From the NCBI GenBank assembly GCA_024707255.1, contig JANQAC010000001.1:372001-436000 (forward strand): a DNA stretch of 64,000 nucleotides. The letters run 5' to 3'. Of the stretch, positions 27,919 to 35,829 are shown piece by piece. Numbering within the stretch: position 1 is the first letter of the stretch; every line of letters starts with the position of its first letter. Source of the stretch: Asticcacaulis sp. (GTDB taxonomy: Bacteria; Pseudomonadota; Alphaproteobacteria; Caulobacterales; Caulobacteraceae). The notes under the pieces were generated by a model that saw only the letters and a program-made list of their open reading frames with translations, made no database searches and was not told the origin of the DNA. Both the position numbers and the translations under genes were made by a program.

Positions 27919-28682
27919 TCAAGCCAGCTCACGCGTCACCGGCGCTTGATCACGCGAGGTCGGCACCGGCTGCTGCGCCGGAGCCAGCACCCCCGCAGTT
28001 CCTGCAGGATCGACTTCTGCGGCCGCGCCGTATGGGCGATGAATGGCCGGCGCCCGGCCTCCATCAGGATCAGACCGCCGGTGATCGGCCAGACCCGCGG
28101 CAGGATATTTTCCAGCGCCCCCGACCAGCGCAGGAACGGACTGAAAGGCGGCGCATACAGGGCATAGGACCAGGCCAGCGGTTCCAGTTCGGCATCGCGC
28201 AGCGCGGATTCAAGCTGCATCCGGCTATAGGGCTGGCCATAGCCGAAGGGCGTTTTTTCGGCATGGGCCCAGAAGCCGCCACGCGCCGCCACGCCCAGGA
28301 TCAAGCGGCCATTGGGCGCCAGCAGGCGCGAGGCTTCCAGCAGCAGCCCCTGCGGCACCGGTGATTCTTCGAGCGCATGGACCATCAGAATGCGGTCAAA
28401 CAGGGCGGTCGGAAACGGCAGGGCCTCTTCCTCGACCAGAACCGAGCGGACGCGCATATCCGCCGGCCAGATTTCCGCGCCTTGCGAGGCTGGCATGGCC
28501 GAAAGCACGCGCCGGGCCTCGTTGAACCGGTCGAGATAGGGCGTGCAGTAACCGATGCCGAGCACATCCAGCCCCCGCACATCCGGCCAGGCTTCCCCCA
28601 GTTTGCGATCGATCAAACGCCTGGCCGCAGCGCCTTCCGGCGACTGGTAAAAGCGGTTGAGATCTTCGACCGGACGACGCAA
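27919..28682 (-). CDS. SAM-dependent methyltransferase, C-terminus probably frameshifted
   Basis: The frame as given (27936-28682, 248 residues) has a class I methyltransferase fold: VRGLDVLGIGYCTPYLD (motif I), ILMVHALEESPVPQGLL and LAPNGRLILGVAARGG. Its last 20 residues are an odd Arg/Cys/Trp-rich run. Adding one C in GCGGCCGC (plus-strand 28014-28024) gives a more natural end, TARPAEVDPAGTAGVLAPAQ and then QPVPTSRDQAPVTRELA, with a stop at 27919. This would give 254 residues. The methylated target is unknown. Confidence 0.72.
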
Positions 28683-28750
28683 CGGGGTTCCTTTGGCTCT
28701 GGCAAGTCCTATATAGGTTAGAACATCCAGTTTATCAGGGCGACTCTAAG

Positions 28751-29497
28751 ATGGGCCTAAAGGTCGATATCTTCCCGGCACTGCAGGACAATTACGGCTT
28801 TATCCTCCAGGATGAGGCGTCAGGTCAGGTCGCCATTATAGACGCGCCGGAACCGCGCGCCATCACGGAAAGGCTGTCCGCTCTGGGGCTGGAACGGCTC
28901 GACTATATCCTCAACACCCACTGGCACCCGGACCACGCCGGCGGCAATGCCCTGCTGAAAAAGCGTTATGGCGCTGAGATTTACGGGCCGCAGGAAGTGA
29001 CGCGGATCGCGCCGCTGGATCATGTGCTGAAACCCGGCGATGTATTCCGGTTGGGTGAGGCCGTGCTGGAGGTGATCGATCTCAACGGCCATACGCTCGG
29101 ACATATCGGCTACTATGATCGCGCCGGCGGTCAGGCATTTGTGGCCGATACCCTCTTTCCGCTGGGGTGCGGCCGCCTGTTCGAGGGCACGCAAGAGCAG
29201 ATGTGGGGCGCGCTGCAACGCATTGCCGAGCTATCGGACGATACCATCCTCTACAGCGCCCACGAATACACGCTGTCCAATTTGAAATTCGCCGAGAGTT
29301 TGGGAAGATATCCGGCACTTGAGGCACGGGCCAGGCTTATCCGGGAAAAACGCGAGCGCGGCGAAGCAACCGTGCCATCGACCGTGGCCGAGGAAAAAGC
29401 GACCAATCCATTCCTGATCTATCCGTTACAGGAAAAGGATTTCGCATCCCAGGCCGCGAAATTCGGCGAATTGCGCCAGGCGAAGGATAACTTCTAA
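28751..29497 (+). CDS. gloB: Hydroxyacylglutathione hydrolase (glyoxalase II)
   Basis: 248 residues of the metallo-beta-lactamase fold with the zinc motif THWHPDHAGG, then GHTLGHIGYYD, ADTLFPLGCGRLFEGT and HEYTLSNLKFAES, the glyoxalase II signature. It hydrolyses S-lactoylglutathione to lactate and glutathione in methylglyoxal detoxification. It is divergent from the methyltransferase gene and convergent with the DUF4908 gene. Confidence 0.94.
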   Translation: MGLKVDIFPALQDNYGFILQDEASGQVAIIDAPEPRAITERLSALGLERLDYILNTHWHPDHAGGNALLKKRYGAEIYGPQEVTRIAPLDHVLKPGDVFRLGEAVLEVIDLNGHTLGHIGYYDRAGGQAFVADTLFPLGCGRLFEGTQEQMWGALQRIAELSDDTILYSAHEYTLSNLKFAESLGRYPALEARARLIREKRERGEATVPSTVAEEKATNPFLIYPLQEKDFASQAAKFGELRQAKDNF

Positions 29498-29505
29498 CGG
29501 TGATA

Positions 29506-30321
29506 TCAGCGTCTGGCTGTGCTGCCGACCGGAACAGATGTCACAACGACATTGAGGATGCGGCGCGAAGATGGCCGGCCGCTCCAGTCGCCGCGCGAGA
29601 CATCAAGCTTGAGCACCAGCACGCCGTTTTGCACGGTGGCGCTGGGCGGACGGCCTTCGATGAACTGCACCCCGCGTAAGGGCGCCATGATCTGCTTGCC
29701 GCGCGGCTGCTGGGACGCCTGAACGAGGGCTTCGGCAGCCACGCCGGCCGCATCGGCATAGAGAAAATCAGCGCCCGGCGTCACATCAGGGGCATCGAAA
29801 CCGATGGTGCGGCCGACCGCCAGACTGACGCGGCGGCTGGCATGGACCAGGGACTGGAACAGCAGGCTGGGCGACATGCGTCCCGGCGTAAAGGCATCAG
29901 CCTTGCCGGTGACGGCGGCGGGGTCGCCCATTGGCCGGTCATCGCTGAACAGGATCATGCCGCCCCAGCGGGTCGATTTCAGGACGGATTCGCCGACATC
30001 GTTCTTGTAGATGACATCGCCTTTCGGCCCTTGCGTCGGCGTCAGCAGCCAGACCTCGTCATCGCCATCGAAGCGCATCAGGCTGCGGCTGCCCGATTCA
30101 TCGAGAATAAAGCCCTGCCCGTCTTCGGAAGTGAAATGCGCCACGGGCGGGCGGGCGGCAGAACGGTTGTCATCGGCCTTCTTGCCGAACATGGCTTCCT
30201 TGAGCGAGCGCGGCCCGTCGGCCAGCGCCGTCCCGGCTTCCGCCAGGCAGAACAGAAGCATCAATGCGGCCAGAAGCTGTGCCAGAGATCGGGCCAAAGG
30301 ATGTGCCAGGGTCTTGTTCAT
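29506..30321 (-). CDS. Secreted DUF4908-like protein
   Basis: 271 residues with a Sec signal peptide (LAQLLAALMLLFCLAEAGTALAD region, about 13-35), then a conserved start RSLKEAMFG and a beta-rich body (DGDDEVWLLTPTQGPKGDVI, RWGGMILFSDDRPMG). I believe it belongs to DUF4908, a family seen mainly in Caulobacterales, with no known role. Expected in the periplasm. The gap to phaB upstream holds a terminator and a family C repeat, so it is probably its own unit. Confidence 0.65.
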   Translation of the reverse strand: MNKTLAHPLARSLAQLLAALMLLFCLAEAGTALADGPRSLKEAMFGKKADDNRSAARPPVAHFTSEDGQGFILDESGSRSLMRFDGDDEVWLLTPTQGPKGDVIYKNDVGESVLKSTRWGGMILFSDDRPMGDPAAVTGKADAFTPGRMSPSLLFQSLVHASRRVSLAVGRTIGFDAPDVTPGADFLYADAAGVAAEALVQASQQPRGKQIMAPLRGVQFIEGRPPSATVQNGVLVLKLDVSRGDWSGRPSSRRILNVVVTSVPVGSTARR

Positions 30322-30392
30322 TGGGCGCAGATTTACCGACCGACTTGGGCAGATTTAAGACGCCAAACCAATTTAGACCGCCCCAATGCAGG

Positions 30393-30429
30393 TGCAAAAA
30401 AGGCGCGGATACCACCATCCGCGCCTTTT
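30393..30429 (-). terminator. Rho-independent terminator downstream of phaB
   Basis: A 13-bp perfect stem (30398-30410 with 30417-30429, AAAAGGCGCGGAT/ATCCGCGCCTTTT) and a 6-base loop. On the minus strand it is followed by T6, so it should end the phaA-phaB transcript. Confidence 0.8.
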
Positions 30430-30479
30430 GAATCTTGATCAGGAAGCACTTTGATCGAGAGATAAGCCGGCTCGATGTG

Positions 30480-30571
30480 GCGAAAATTGTTAGCTTTCGA
30501 GACCCGTAGCGCAGCGTACTTTTGGGTACGTGAGCAACGGAAGCTCAAAAGATGACGATTTGCAGGCCATC
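30480..30571 (-). repeat. Dispersed structured repeat, family C (behind phaB)
   Basis: It shares GAAAATT(G/A)TTAGCT, a CGTAC-loop-GTACG hairpin followed by TGAGCA, and GATTTGCAG with the copy behind phaA (31378-31466). Both lie just after a stop codon on the same strand. Confidence 0.75.
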
Positions 30572-30590
30572 GAACCGAGCTTAGATCCGA

Positions 30591-31313
30591 TCAAAGCATG
30601 TGTTGCCCGCCATTGACGGCGATCGTCGCCCCCGTAATGAAGCTGGCCATGTCCGATGCCAGGAAGGCGCAGATTTCGGCGACTTCTTCCGGCGTGCCGA
30701 GACGACCTACGGGGATACCGGCCACGATCTTGTCGAGAACGGCCGGCGCAATGGCCGAGACCATTTCCGTCGACGTATAGCCCGGCGCCACGCAGTTGAC
30801 CGTAATGCCCTTGTTGGCCGATTCCATCGCCAGGGCCTTGGTGAAGCCGATCATGCCGGCCTTGGCAGCGGAATAGTTGGTCTGGCCGGCCTGGCCCTTC
30901 TGGCCGTTGATCGAGGAGATATTGATGATACGGCCGTAACCGCGCTCGCGCATACCTTCGATCACCTGGCGCGTCATATTGAAGACGCTGTCCATATTGG
31001 TGTGGATGACTTCCTGCCACTGCTCCAGCGACATCTTGTGGAAGAAGCCGTCACGCGTGATGCCGGCATTATTGACCAGCACATCGATCGGTCCCAGCGC
31101 GGCCTCGACTTCCTGCGCGCAACGCTTGCAGTCATAGAAGTTATCGACGCTGCCCTTGACGATGAAAACGCCCAGTTCCTCGGCGACGCGCTTGGCGTTT
31201 TCCTCATTGCCGGCATAACCGGCGGCAACCGTCAGGCCAGCATCCTTCAGACGCTTGACAATGGCCTTACCAATACCGCGCGTACCACCGGTCACCAGTG
31301 CAACTCTGCTCAT
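30591..31313 (-). CDS. phaB: Acetoacetyl-CoA reductase
   Basis: 240 residues, NADPH-dependent SDR that reduces acetoacetyl-CoA to (R)-3-hydroxybutyryl-CoA for polyhydroxybutyrate. ATG 31313 has GAGGGAG 7 bases upstream. Motifs: VTGGTRGIGKA, NNAGITRD, catalytic S134, Y147 and K151 (NISSINGQ, TNYSAAKAG), and VNGGQHM at the end, all typical of PhaB. It lies downstream of phaA with a family C repeat between. Confidence 0.95.
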   Translation of the reverse strand: MSRVALVTGGTRGIGKAIVKRLKDAGLTVAAGYAGNEENAKRVAEELGVFIVKGSVDNFYDCKRCAQEVEAALGPIDVLVNNAGITRDGFFHKMSLEQWQEVIHTNMDSVFNMTRQVIEGMRERGYGRIINISSINGQKGQAGQTNYSAAKAGMIGFTKALAMESANKGITVNCVAPGYTSTEMVSAIAPAVLDKIVAGIPVGRLGTPEEVAEICAFLASDMASFITGATIAVNGGQHML

Positions 31314-31377
31314 AGATATTCTCCCTCGAAATTTCTCAGAAACTCTCACAACACCGCTAAGGCGATCCGGTGAGTCG

Positions 31378-31466
31378 AAAATTATTAGCTCGTGAGAAAC
31401 GGAGCGGAGCGTACTCTAGTACGTGAGCACCGTCTCGCAGCGAGATGAAGATTTGCAGACCTCCGG
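31378..31466 (-). repeat. Dispersed structured repeat, family C (between phaA and phaB)
   Basis: Contains CGTAC-TCTA-GTACG and CTCG-CAG-CGAG hairpins and the flanks GAAAATTATTAGCT and GATTTGCAG. It differs from the copy behind phaB in loop and stem bases while pairing is kept. Confidence 0.75.
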
Positions 31467-31472
31467 AGCGCC

Positions 31473-32657
31473 TTAGCTGACGGCCTCGACGCAGAGGGCG
31501 ACCCCCATACCGCCACCAATACACAGCGTGGCGACGCCCTTTTTTGCGCCGGAACGCTGCATTTCAAACAGCAGGGTGGTCAGGATGCGCGCGCCGGAGG
31601 CACCAATCGGGTGACCGATGGCAATGGCGCCGCCATTGACGTTCACCTTGCTGAGATCCCAGCCGAGTTCACGGTTGACCGAAATAGCCTGAGCGGCAAA
31701 GGCTTCATTGGCCTCAATCAGGTCGAGATCGCCAATCGACCAGTTGGCCTTCTTCAGCGCCTTCTGCACCGCCTGGATCGGGCCGGTGCCCATGATCGCA
31801 GGATCGACACCGGCAATGCCGGAGGAAACGATGCGGGCCAGCGGCTTGAGGCCGCGCTTGTCCGCTTCGGCGCGCGACATCAGCACCACGGCGGCCGCGC
31901 CATCGTTGAGGCCGGACGCATTGGCGGCGGTGACAGTGCCTTCCTTGGAAAAGGCCGGGCGCAGACCGGAAATGCCATCGATGGTCACGCCATGACGGAT
32001 GAATTCGTCCTTGTCGAACACCATGTCGCCCTTGCGGCCCTTGATGGTATAGGGGGCGATTTCGGCATCGAACTTGCCGGCCTTCTGGGCAGCCTCGGCC
32101 TTGTTCTGCGAGGCGACCGCGAACTCATCCTGCTCCTGACGCGAAATGCCGAACTTTGTGGCGATGTTCTCGGCCGTGGTACCCATATGGTAGTTATTGA
32201 AAGCGTCCCACAGGCCGTCCTTGATCATGGTGTCGACCATAGAGAGGTCGCCCATCTTCTGGCCGGCGCGGATATAGGCCGCGTGGGTGGCCATGGACAT
32301 GCTTTCCTGACCACCGGCCACGACAATGGCGCTGTCACCCAACGCTACCTGCTGGGCCCCAAGGGCAACCGCGCGCAGGCCGGAGCCGCAGATCTGGTTG
32401 ATCGACCAGGCGGGGGAATCGTAAGGAATGCCGGCCTTCACCGATGCCTGGCGCGCCGGTCCCTGCCCTTGGGCCGCCTGGAGCACCTGACCGAGAATAA
32501 CTTCGTTGACGTCAGACGCCTGCAAACCGGCCCGCTCGACGGCCGCCTTGATGGCGTGGGCGCCCAGATCATGCGCGGGTACGGTGCCTAAGCTGCCGAG
32601 GAAAGAACCGACCGGCGTGCGGGCGGCGGAGACGATAACCACTTCATTGACGGACAT
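31473..32657 (-). CDS. phaA: Acetyl-CoA acetyltransferase (beta-ketothiolase)
   Basis: 394 residues, biosynthetic thiolase condensing two acetyl-CoA. Acyl-accepting C90 in [23 protein letters not shown], the histidine motif [14 protein letters not shown] and the second cysteine in [11 protein letters not shown] are all present. With phaB and nearby phaR it forms a PHA locus; the synthase phaC is not in the window. Confidence 0.95.
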   Translation of the reverse strand: MSVNEVVIVSAARTPVGSFLGSLGTVPAHDLGAHAIKAAVERAGLQASDVNEVILGQVLQAAQGQGPARQASVKAGIPYDSPAWSINQICGSGLRAVALGAQQVALGDSAIVVAGGQESMSMATHAAYIRAGQKMGDLSMVDTMIKDGLWDAFNNYHMGTTAENIATKFGISRQEQDEFAVASQNKAEAAQKAGKFDAEIAPYTIKGRKGDMVFDKDEFIRHGVTIDGISGLRPAFSKEGTVTAANASGLNDGAAAVVLMSRAEADKRGLKPLARIVSSGIAGVDPAIMGTGPIQAVQKALKKANWSIGDLDLIEANEAFAAQAISVNRELGWDLSKVNVNGGAIAIGHPIGASGARILTTLLFEMQRSGAKKGVATLCIGGGMGVALCVEAVS

Positions 32658-33066
32658 GTCGGACTTCCCTTGTAGACTGTATACACCAAAAAAGACTTGT
32701 GTAACCGCGACTTAAGGCACCTGAGGGGCGAAATCAAGTTACGCTGTTATCCTTGCGCCTGAACACTGGTTTCAGTTTATGACGGCATTCGTGCCCTATC
32801 GTGATGACCGCGTCACGCCCAAAATCCGGTGCGGCCGCCCCTGGCTATTCAACTTTTTGTGCGCAGCATCACCTGCAATAGGACTTGCGCGGAAATTGCG
32901 CAGGACACAATAATGAAAGCCTTGAAAAGAAAGGATTTGTGCCATTTTCACACCCCCTCTTTACGCAAAGGCAAAAAAGCGCTTATGTTGTAGGTGCGAA
33001 ATAAACGCAGACCCGATCAATCGGGCGCACTAATCTCAAGGATAGAGTACAGGAGAAACTGCTCAG
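32658..33066. other. Divergent phaA/phaR intergenic region
   Basis: 409 bases without a convincing gene. It should hold the promoters of phaAB and phaR. TGCGCA-type words recur (TTGTGCGCAGC near 32857, TTGCGCGGAAATTGCGCA near 32886-32905), which could be PhaR contact sites, but the match to known PhaR sites is loose. Confidence 0.4.
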
Positions 33067-33690
33067 ATGGCCGAAACAAAAACACGGGCAAAGCGCGGTG
33101 AGGGCGATCGCGTCATCATCAAGAAATACGCCAACCGGCGTTTGTACAATACGGCCACCAGTTCCTATGTCACGCTCGACAATCTCAGCGACATGGTGCG
33201 GGAAGGCGTCGATTTCGTGGTCTTTGATGCCAAGTCCGGTGATGACATTACCCGCGGCGTCCTGGCCCAGATCATTTTTGAAGAAGAGAGCCGCGGTCAG
33301 AACCTGCTGCCGATCCAGTTCCTGCGTCAACTCATTGGCTTCTACGGCGACAGTATGCAGAACCTGCTGCCCACCTATCTGGAAATGTCGCTCGATGGCT
33401 TCGCCAAGCAGCAGGAGCGCTTCCGCTCACAGTTTTCCCAAGCCTTCGGCGCAGCACCAGGCATCGGCTTCTTCGACGAGCAGGTATCGCAAAACCTGGC
33501 CATGTTCGATCGCGCCATGCGCATGTTCTCACCCTTCTCGTTTGCCAATACCGCTGCGGCCGGCACTGCCGCGCCGGCGCCCGAACCCACTGAGCCGACA
33601 GGCAAGCCGGAAACCGACCAGGTCCGCGAACTCCGCGAACAGATGGAAGCCATGAAGGCCCAGATCGACCGCCTGGCTCAAAAGGGATAA
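33067..33690 (+). CDS. phaR: PHA synthesis repressor PhaR
   Basis: 207 residues. The N-terminal DNA-binding domain VIIKKYANRRLYNTATSSYV and the PHB-accumulation regulatory domain (ITRGVLAQIIFEEESRGQNL, QFLRQLIGFYGDSMQ) are the PhaR signature. It senses polymer or phasin state and represses phasin and PHA genes; divergent placement from phaAB suggests local control. Confidence 0.94.
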   Translation: MAETKTRAKRGEGDRVIIKKYANRRLYNTATSSYVTLDNLSDMVREGVDFVVFDAKSGDDITRGVLAQIIFEEESRGQNLLPIQFLRQLIGFYGDSMQNLLPTYLEMSLDGFAKQQERFRSQFSQAFGAAPGIGFFDEQVSQNLAMFDRAMRMFSPFSFANTAAAGTAAPAPEPTEPTGKPETDQVRELREQMEAMKAQIDRLAQKG

Positions 33691-33695
33691 AAGAA

Positions 33696-33740
33696 CCGGG
33701 CGGTTATCTGGACGGTGGCCGCCCGGCTTTCTATTGTTTT
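33696..33740 (+). terminator. Terminator of phaR
   Basis: 8-bp stem CCGGGCGG (33696-33703) with CCGCCCGG (33719-33726), followed by CTTTCTATTGTTTT, a moderately T-rich tail, just after the phaR stop. Confidence 0.65.
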
Positions 33741-33765
33741 AACCCATGCGGGTTATATTGCCGCC

Positions 33766-34041
33766 ATGAGCGGAAACCTGCCTCCCAATAACCTGCCCGT
33801 GCCCGCCGGCCCCGTCATCGACCAGGGGACGAAGGAGGCACCGCACCGCAGGCGGAAAACTTCGACGGAAGCCAATGACGCCACCTATGCCGCCCAGCTT
33901 CTGAGCGGCGGTGAAAAGCGCGGTCTGCGCGGCGGGTCGGAAACCCTGGATCGGGCAAAATCGACCTACCTCAAGTCGGAATATTCGGGTCCAAACGACC
34001 GCAGGCCGGCGCCCGGCCGCATGACAAAGACTGAAATTTAG
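33766..34041 (+). CDS. Small hypothetical protein
   Basis: 91 residues, no signal or membrane segment. The N-terminus is proline-rich (LPPNNLPVPAGP); the rest (EANDATYAAQLLSGGEKRGL, then LDRAKSTYLKSEYSG) looks like a short conserved helical region. No family recognised. I chose ATG 33766; an ATG at 33715 would begin inside the phaR terminator. Family B repeat follows directly after the stop. Confidence 0.55.
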   Translation: MSGNLPPNNLPVPAGPVIDQGTKEAPHRRRKTSTEANDATYAAQLLSGGEKRGLRGGSETLDRAKSTYLKSEYSGPNDRRPAPGRMTKTEI

Positions 34042-34141
34042 AGCGTTTTCCGATCTGATTGGATCAGATCGGCGCTCTAGTTTTTTGCTTTTACGCACTT
34101 TTTAATCCGAAAAGTGCGTCACACTTTTCGGAAAGTGCTCT
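34041..34141. repeat. Family B palindromic repeat (CCGAAAAGTG type), bipartite copy
   Basis: Two parts: a hairpin AGAGCG...CGATCTGAT-TGG-ATCAGATCG...CGCTCT, then ATCCGAAAAGTGCG with CACTTTTCGG. The CCGAAAAGTG/CACTTTTCGG palindrome is a well-known intergenic repeat in alphaproteobacteria. Related sequences lie at 40735-40785 and 55782-55833. Confidence 0.7.
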
Positions 34142-34202
34142 AACAGAAAATTCGCGGCACGCTTATTGCAGCCGATCTGGTTCCCTTACTGCGGAGCCTT
34201 GC

Positions 34203-34310
34203 GTGCTGTCTCTTGTCAAAGCCCATAAAACCCGTCCGGCCTGGACACGCTACGCCACCCGCGCCTTCGATATTTTCGCGGTAACGCTGATTTTCGCGGT
34301 GTTTGGGTAA
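34203..34310 (+). CDS. Possible 35-residue small membrane protein
   Basis: GTG 34203 has GGAG 6 bases upstream and opens a frame MLSLVKAHKTRPAWTRYATR then AFDIFAVTLIFAVFG: a basic N-terminal half and one hydrophobic segment at the C-terminus, the shape of a small inner-membrane protein. It lies between a family B repeat and a family A element. No family recognised. Confidence 0.45.
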   Translation: MLSLVKAHKTRPAWTRYATRAFDIFAVTLIFAVFG

Positions 34311-34343
34311 TTCAACCAGCCTGAAAAATGCAATTCAAATTCT

Positions 34344-34429
34344 CCACGGCTCAATGTTCACTTCAAACTGAGCCGTGGCAAGGGCGACCGCCCGTCGCGC
34401 AGGTTTGCGCGGGCCATGCGGCCTGAGCT
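34344..34429 (+). repeat. Family A structured repeat, copy 4
   Basis: Hairpin CCACGGCTCA/TGAGCCGTGG (10 bp), CAAGGGC-GACC-GCCC, CGCGC-AGGTTT-GCGCG, GGCC-ATGC-GGCC and CTGAGCT. It begins 34 bases after the small membrane protein. Confidence 0.8.
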
Positions 34430-34459
34430 GAAACAAAGCATTTATACCGCAAAGCGGTA

Positions 34460-34969
34460 TCAATGTCCGAAGTCGATATCCTTGCGGGCCGAAACCGCCG
34501 TAACGATAAAGCCAGCCAGCACATCCATGAGCGTCATGAAGGTCAGCAGGAAGAAGGCCGAGGTGGCGAAGGGGCGGAACAGCAGGAACTCGACCAGGCA
34601 GACGATGAACAAAACCATCGACAGCGAATGATTGACGATGGCCACCTTGTCTGACTTGGTCGATTTCAGCAGTTCGAAGAACAGGCAGATCAGGGCGCCG
34701 AACAGGATGACATCACCCACATTGACCGACCAGTGCGTGCCGGCCGAAGGCATGGGCAGGTTGAACAATACCTGCGTGACGGCATTATAGGCCGCTTCAT
34801 CACTGCCGCCGAGCGAAAACAGGGCCAGGATGTTGTAAACGATGAAGGGTATGACGAGTAGCGGAAACGCGGTAATCACACTGAACCCCCTTTGATGATT
34901 ATCAGCAGGCTGCTGGTCGTACATGCCGATGGCCGCTTCCTTGGCGATAAGATCACGATCGATAGCCAT
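34460..34969 (-). CDS. Membrane protein of unknown function, four predicted helices
   Basis: 169 residues with hydrophobic segments at about 33-52, 80-101, 110-130 and 133-155, and short charged ends. No signal peptide or catalytic motif. It follows a glycosyltransferase gene on the same strand by 25 bases, so a shared transcript and an envelope role are likely but unproven. Confidence 0.65.
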   Translation of the reverse strand: MAIDRDLIAKEAAIGMYDQQPADNHQRGFSVITAFPLLVIPFIVYNILALFSLGGSDEAAYNAVTQVLFNLPMPSAGTHWSVNVGDVILFGALICLFFELLKSTKSDKVAIVNHSLSMVLFIVCLVEFLLFRPFATSAFFLLTFMTLMDVLAGFIVTAVSARKDIDFGH

Positions 34970-34994
34970 GAAAAACCCGCTCCTGAGCTGTCGC

Positions 34995-35732
34995 CTATCG
35001 CTCGCTTTCGGTCACCTTGCCGGGCTGGCGTAAACGACTGTTTAACCACATTACACCGGGGAGGTCGGAAAGCGCTACAGCTAAACGTCCGATATTGGTA
35101 TATTTGGAGTGACCTGTGGTACGCAGGCGATCATCCACCGGCTCGAATAAGATTTCAAAGCCCTCCCGCGTCACCAGGGAAGGCAGGTAGCGGTGCATCT
35201 GGTCGAAATAAGGCAGGCGTAGAAAAGCCTCGCGGCGTAAGGCTTTCAGACCGCAGCCGGTATCGTCGGCCTTGTCATTCAGCAGGGCCTTACGGATGCG
35301 ATTGGCCCAGCGAGAGGCCACGCGCTTGGAGGATGTATCCTGGCGGTTACGGCGCTGGCCGGCCACCATGCCCACGGTTTCCGGTGCGTCACGCAGGATC
35401 TGCGACATGCGGGCGGCATCGGCAGCCGGGTTCTGACCATCGCCGTCGAGCGTCACTATCAACGGTGCCCTGGCGGCGAAGACACCGGTACGCATGGCAC
35501 CGCTCTTACCGACATTGTTCTCATGTCGCAACACGCGCAGGGACGGGATATCAGCCTGTGCTGCAATAAGGCGCGCGTGAGTATCGTCCGAACTGCGGTC
35601 ATCGACAAAGATGATCTCGAAACCATCGCCCCCGAAAGCTGTCGTGAAAGCCGTCTCTATCTCCCTGGCGACTTGTACGGCCGCCCCTTCTTCATTATAG
35701 ACGGGCACCACGGCAGAGACGGTTAAGGGCAT
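34995..35732 (-). CDS. Family 2 glycosyltransferase, polyprenyl-phosphate sugar type
   Basis: 245 residues with the GT2 fold: SAVVPVYNEE at the start, IIFVDDRSSDDT, and LDGDGQNPAADAARM as the metal-binding motif, then DTGCGLKALRREAFL. The pattern resembles dolichol-phosphate mannose synthase/ArnC-like enzymes that load a sugar on a polyprenyl carrier. No C-terminal membrane helices. It is divergent from an ArnT-like transferase that would use such a carrier sugar. Confidence 0.85.
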   Translation of the reverse strand: MPLTVSAVVPVYNEEGAAVQVAREIETAFTTAFGGDGFEIIFVDDRSSDDTHARLIAAQADIPSLRVLRHENNVGKSGAMRTGVFAARAPLIVTLDGDGQNPAADAARMSQILRDAPETVGMVAGQRRNRQDTSSKRVASRWANRIRKALLNDKADDTGCGLKALRREAFLRLPYFDQMHRYLPSLVTREGFEILFEPVDDRLRTTGHSKYTNIGRLAVALSDLPGVMWLNSRLRQPGKVTESER

Positions 35733-35829
35733 GATCTGACTGGCTCGCTATAGTGTGGGCAAGGGATTGAAACCCATTGGGTTTTATGCCTCATAGACCG
35801 TTTGCCATATTGCGTAAATAGGGACGGCG

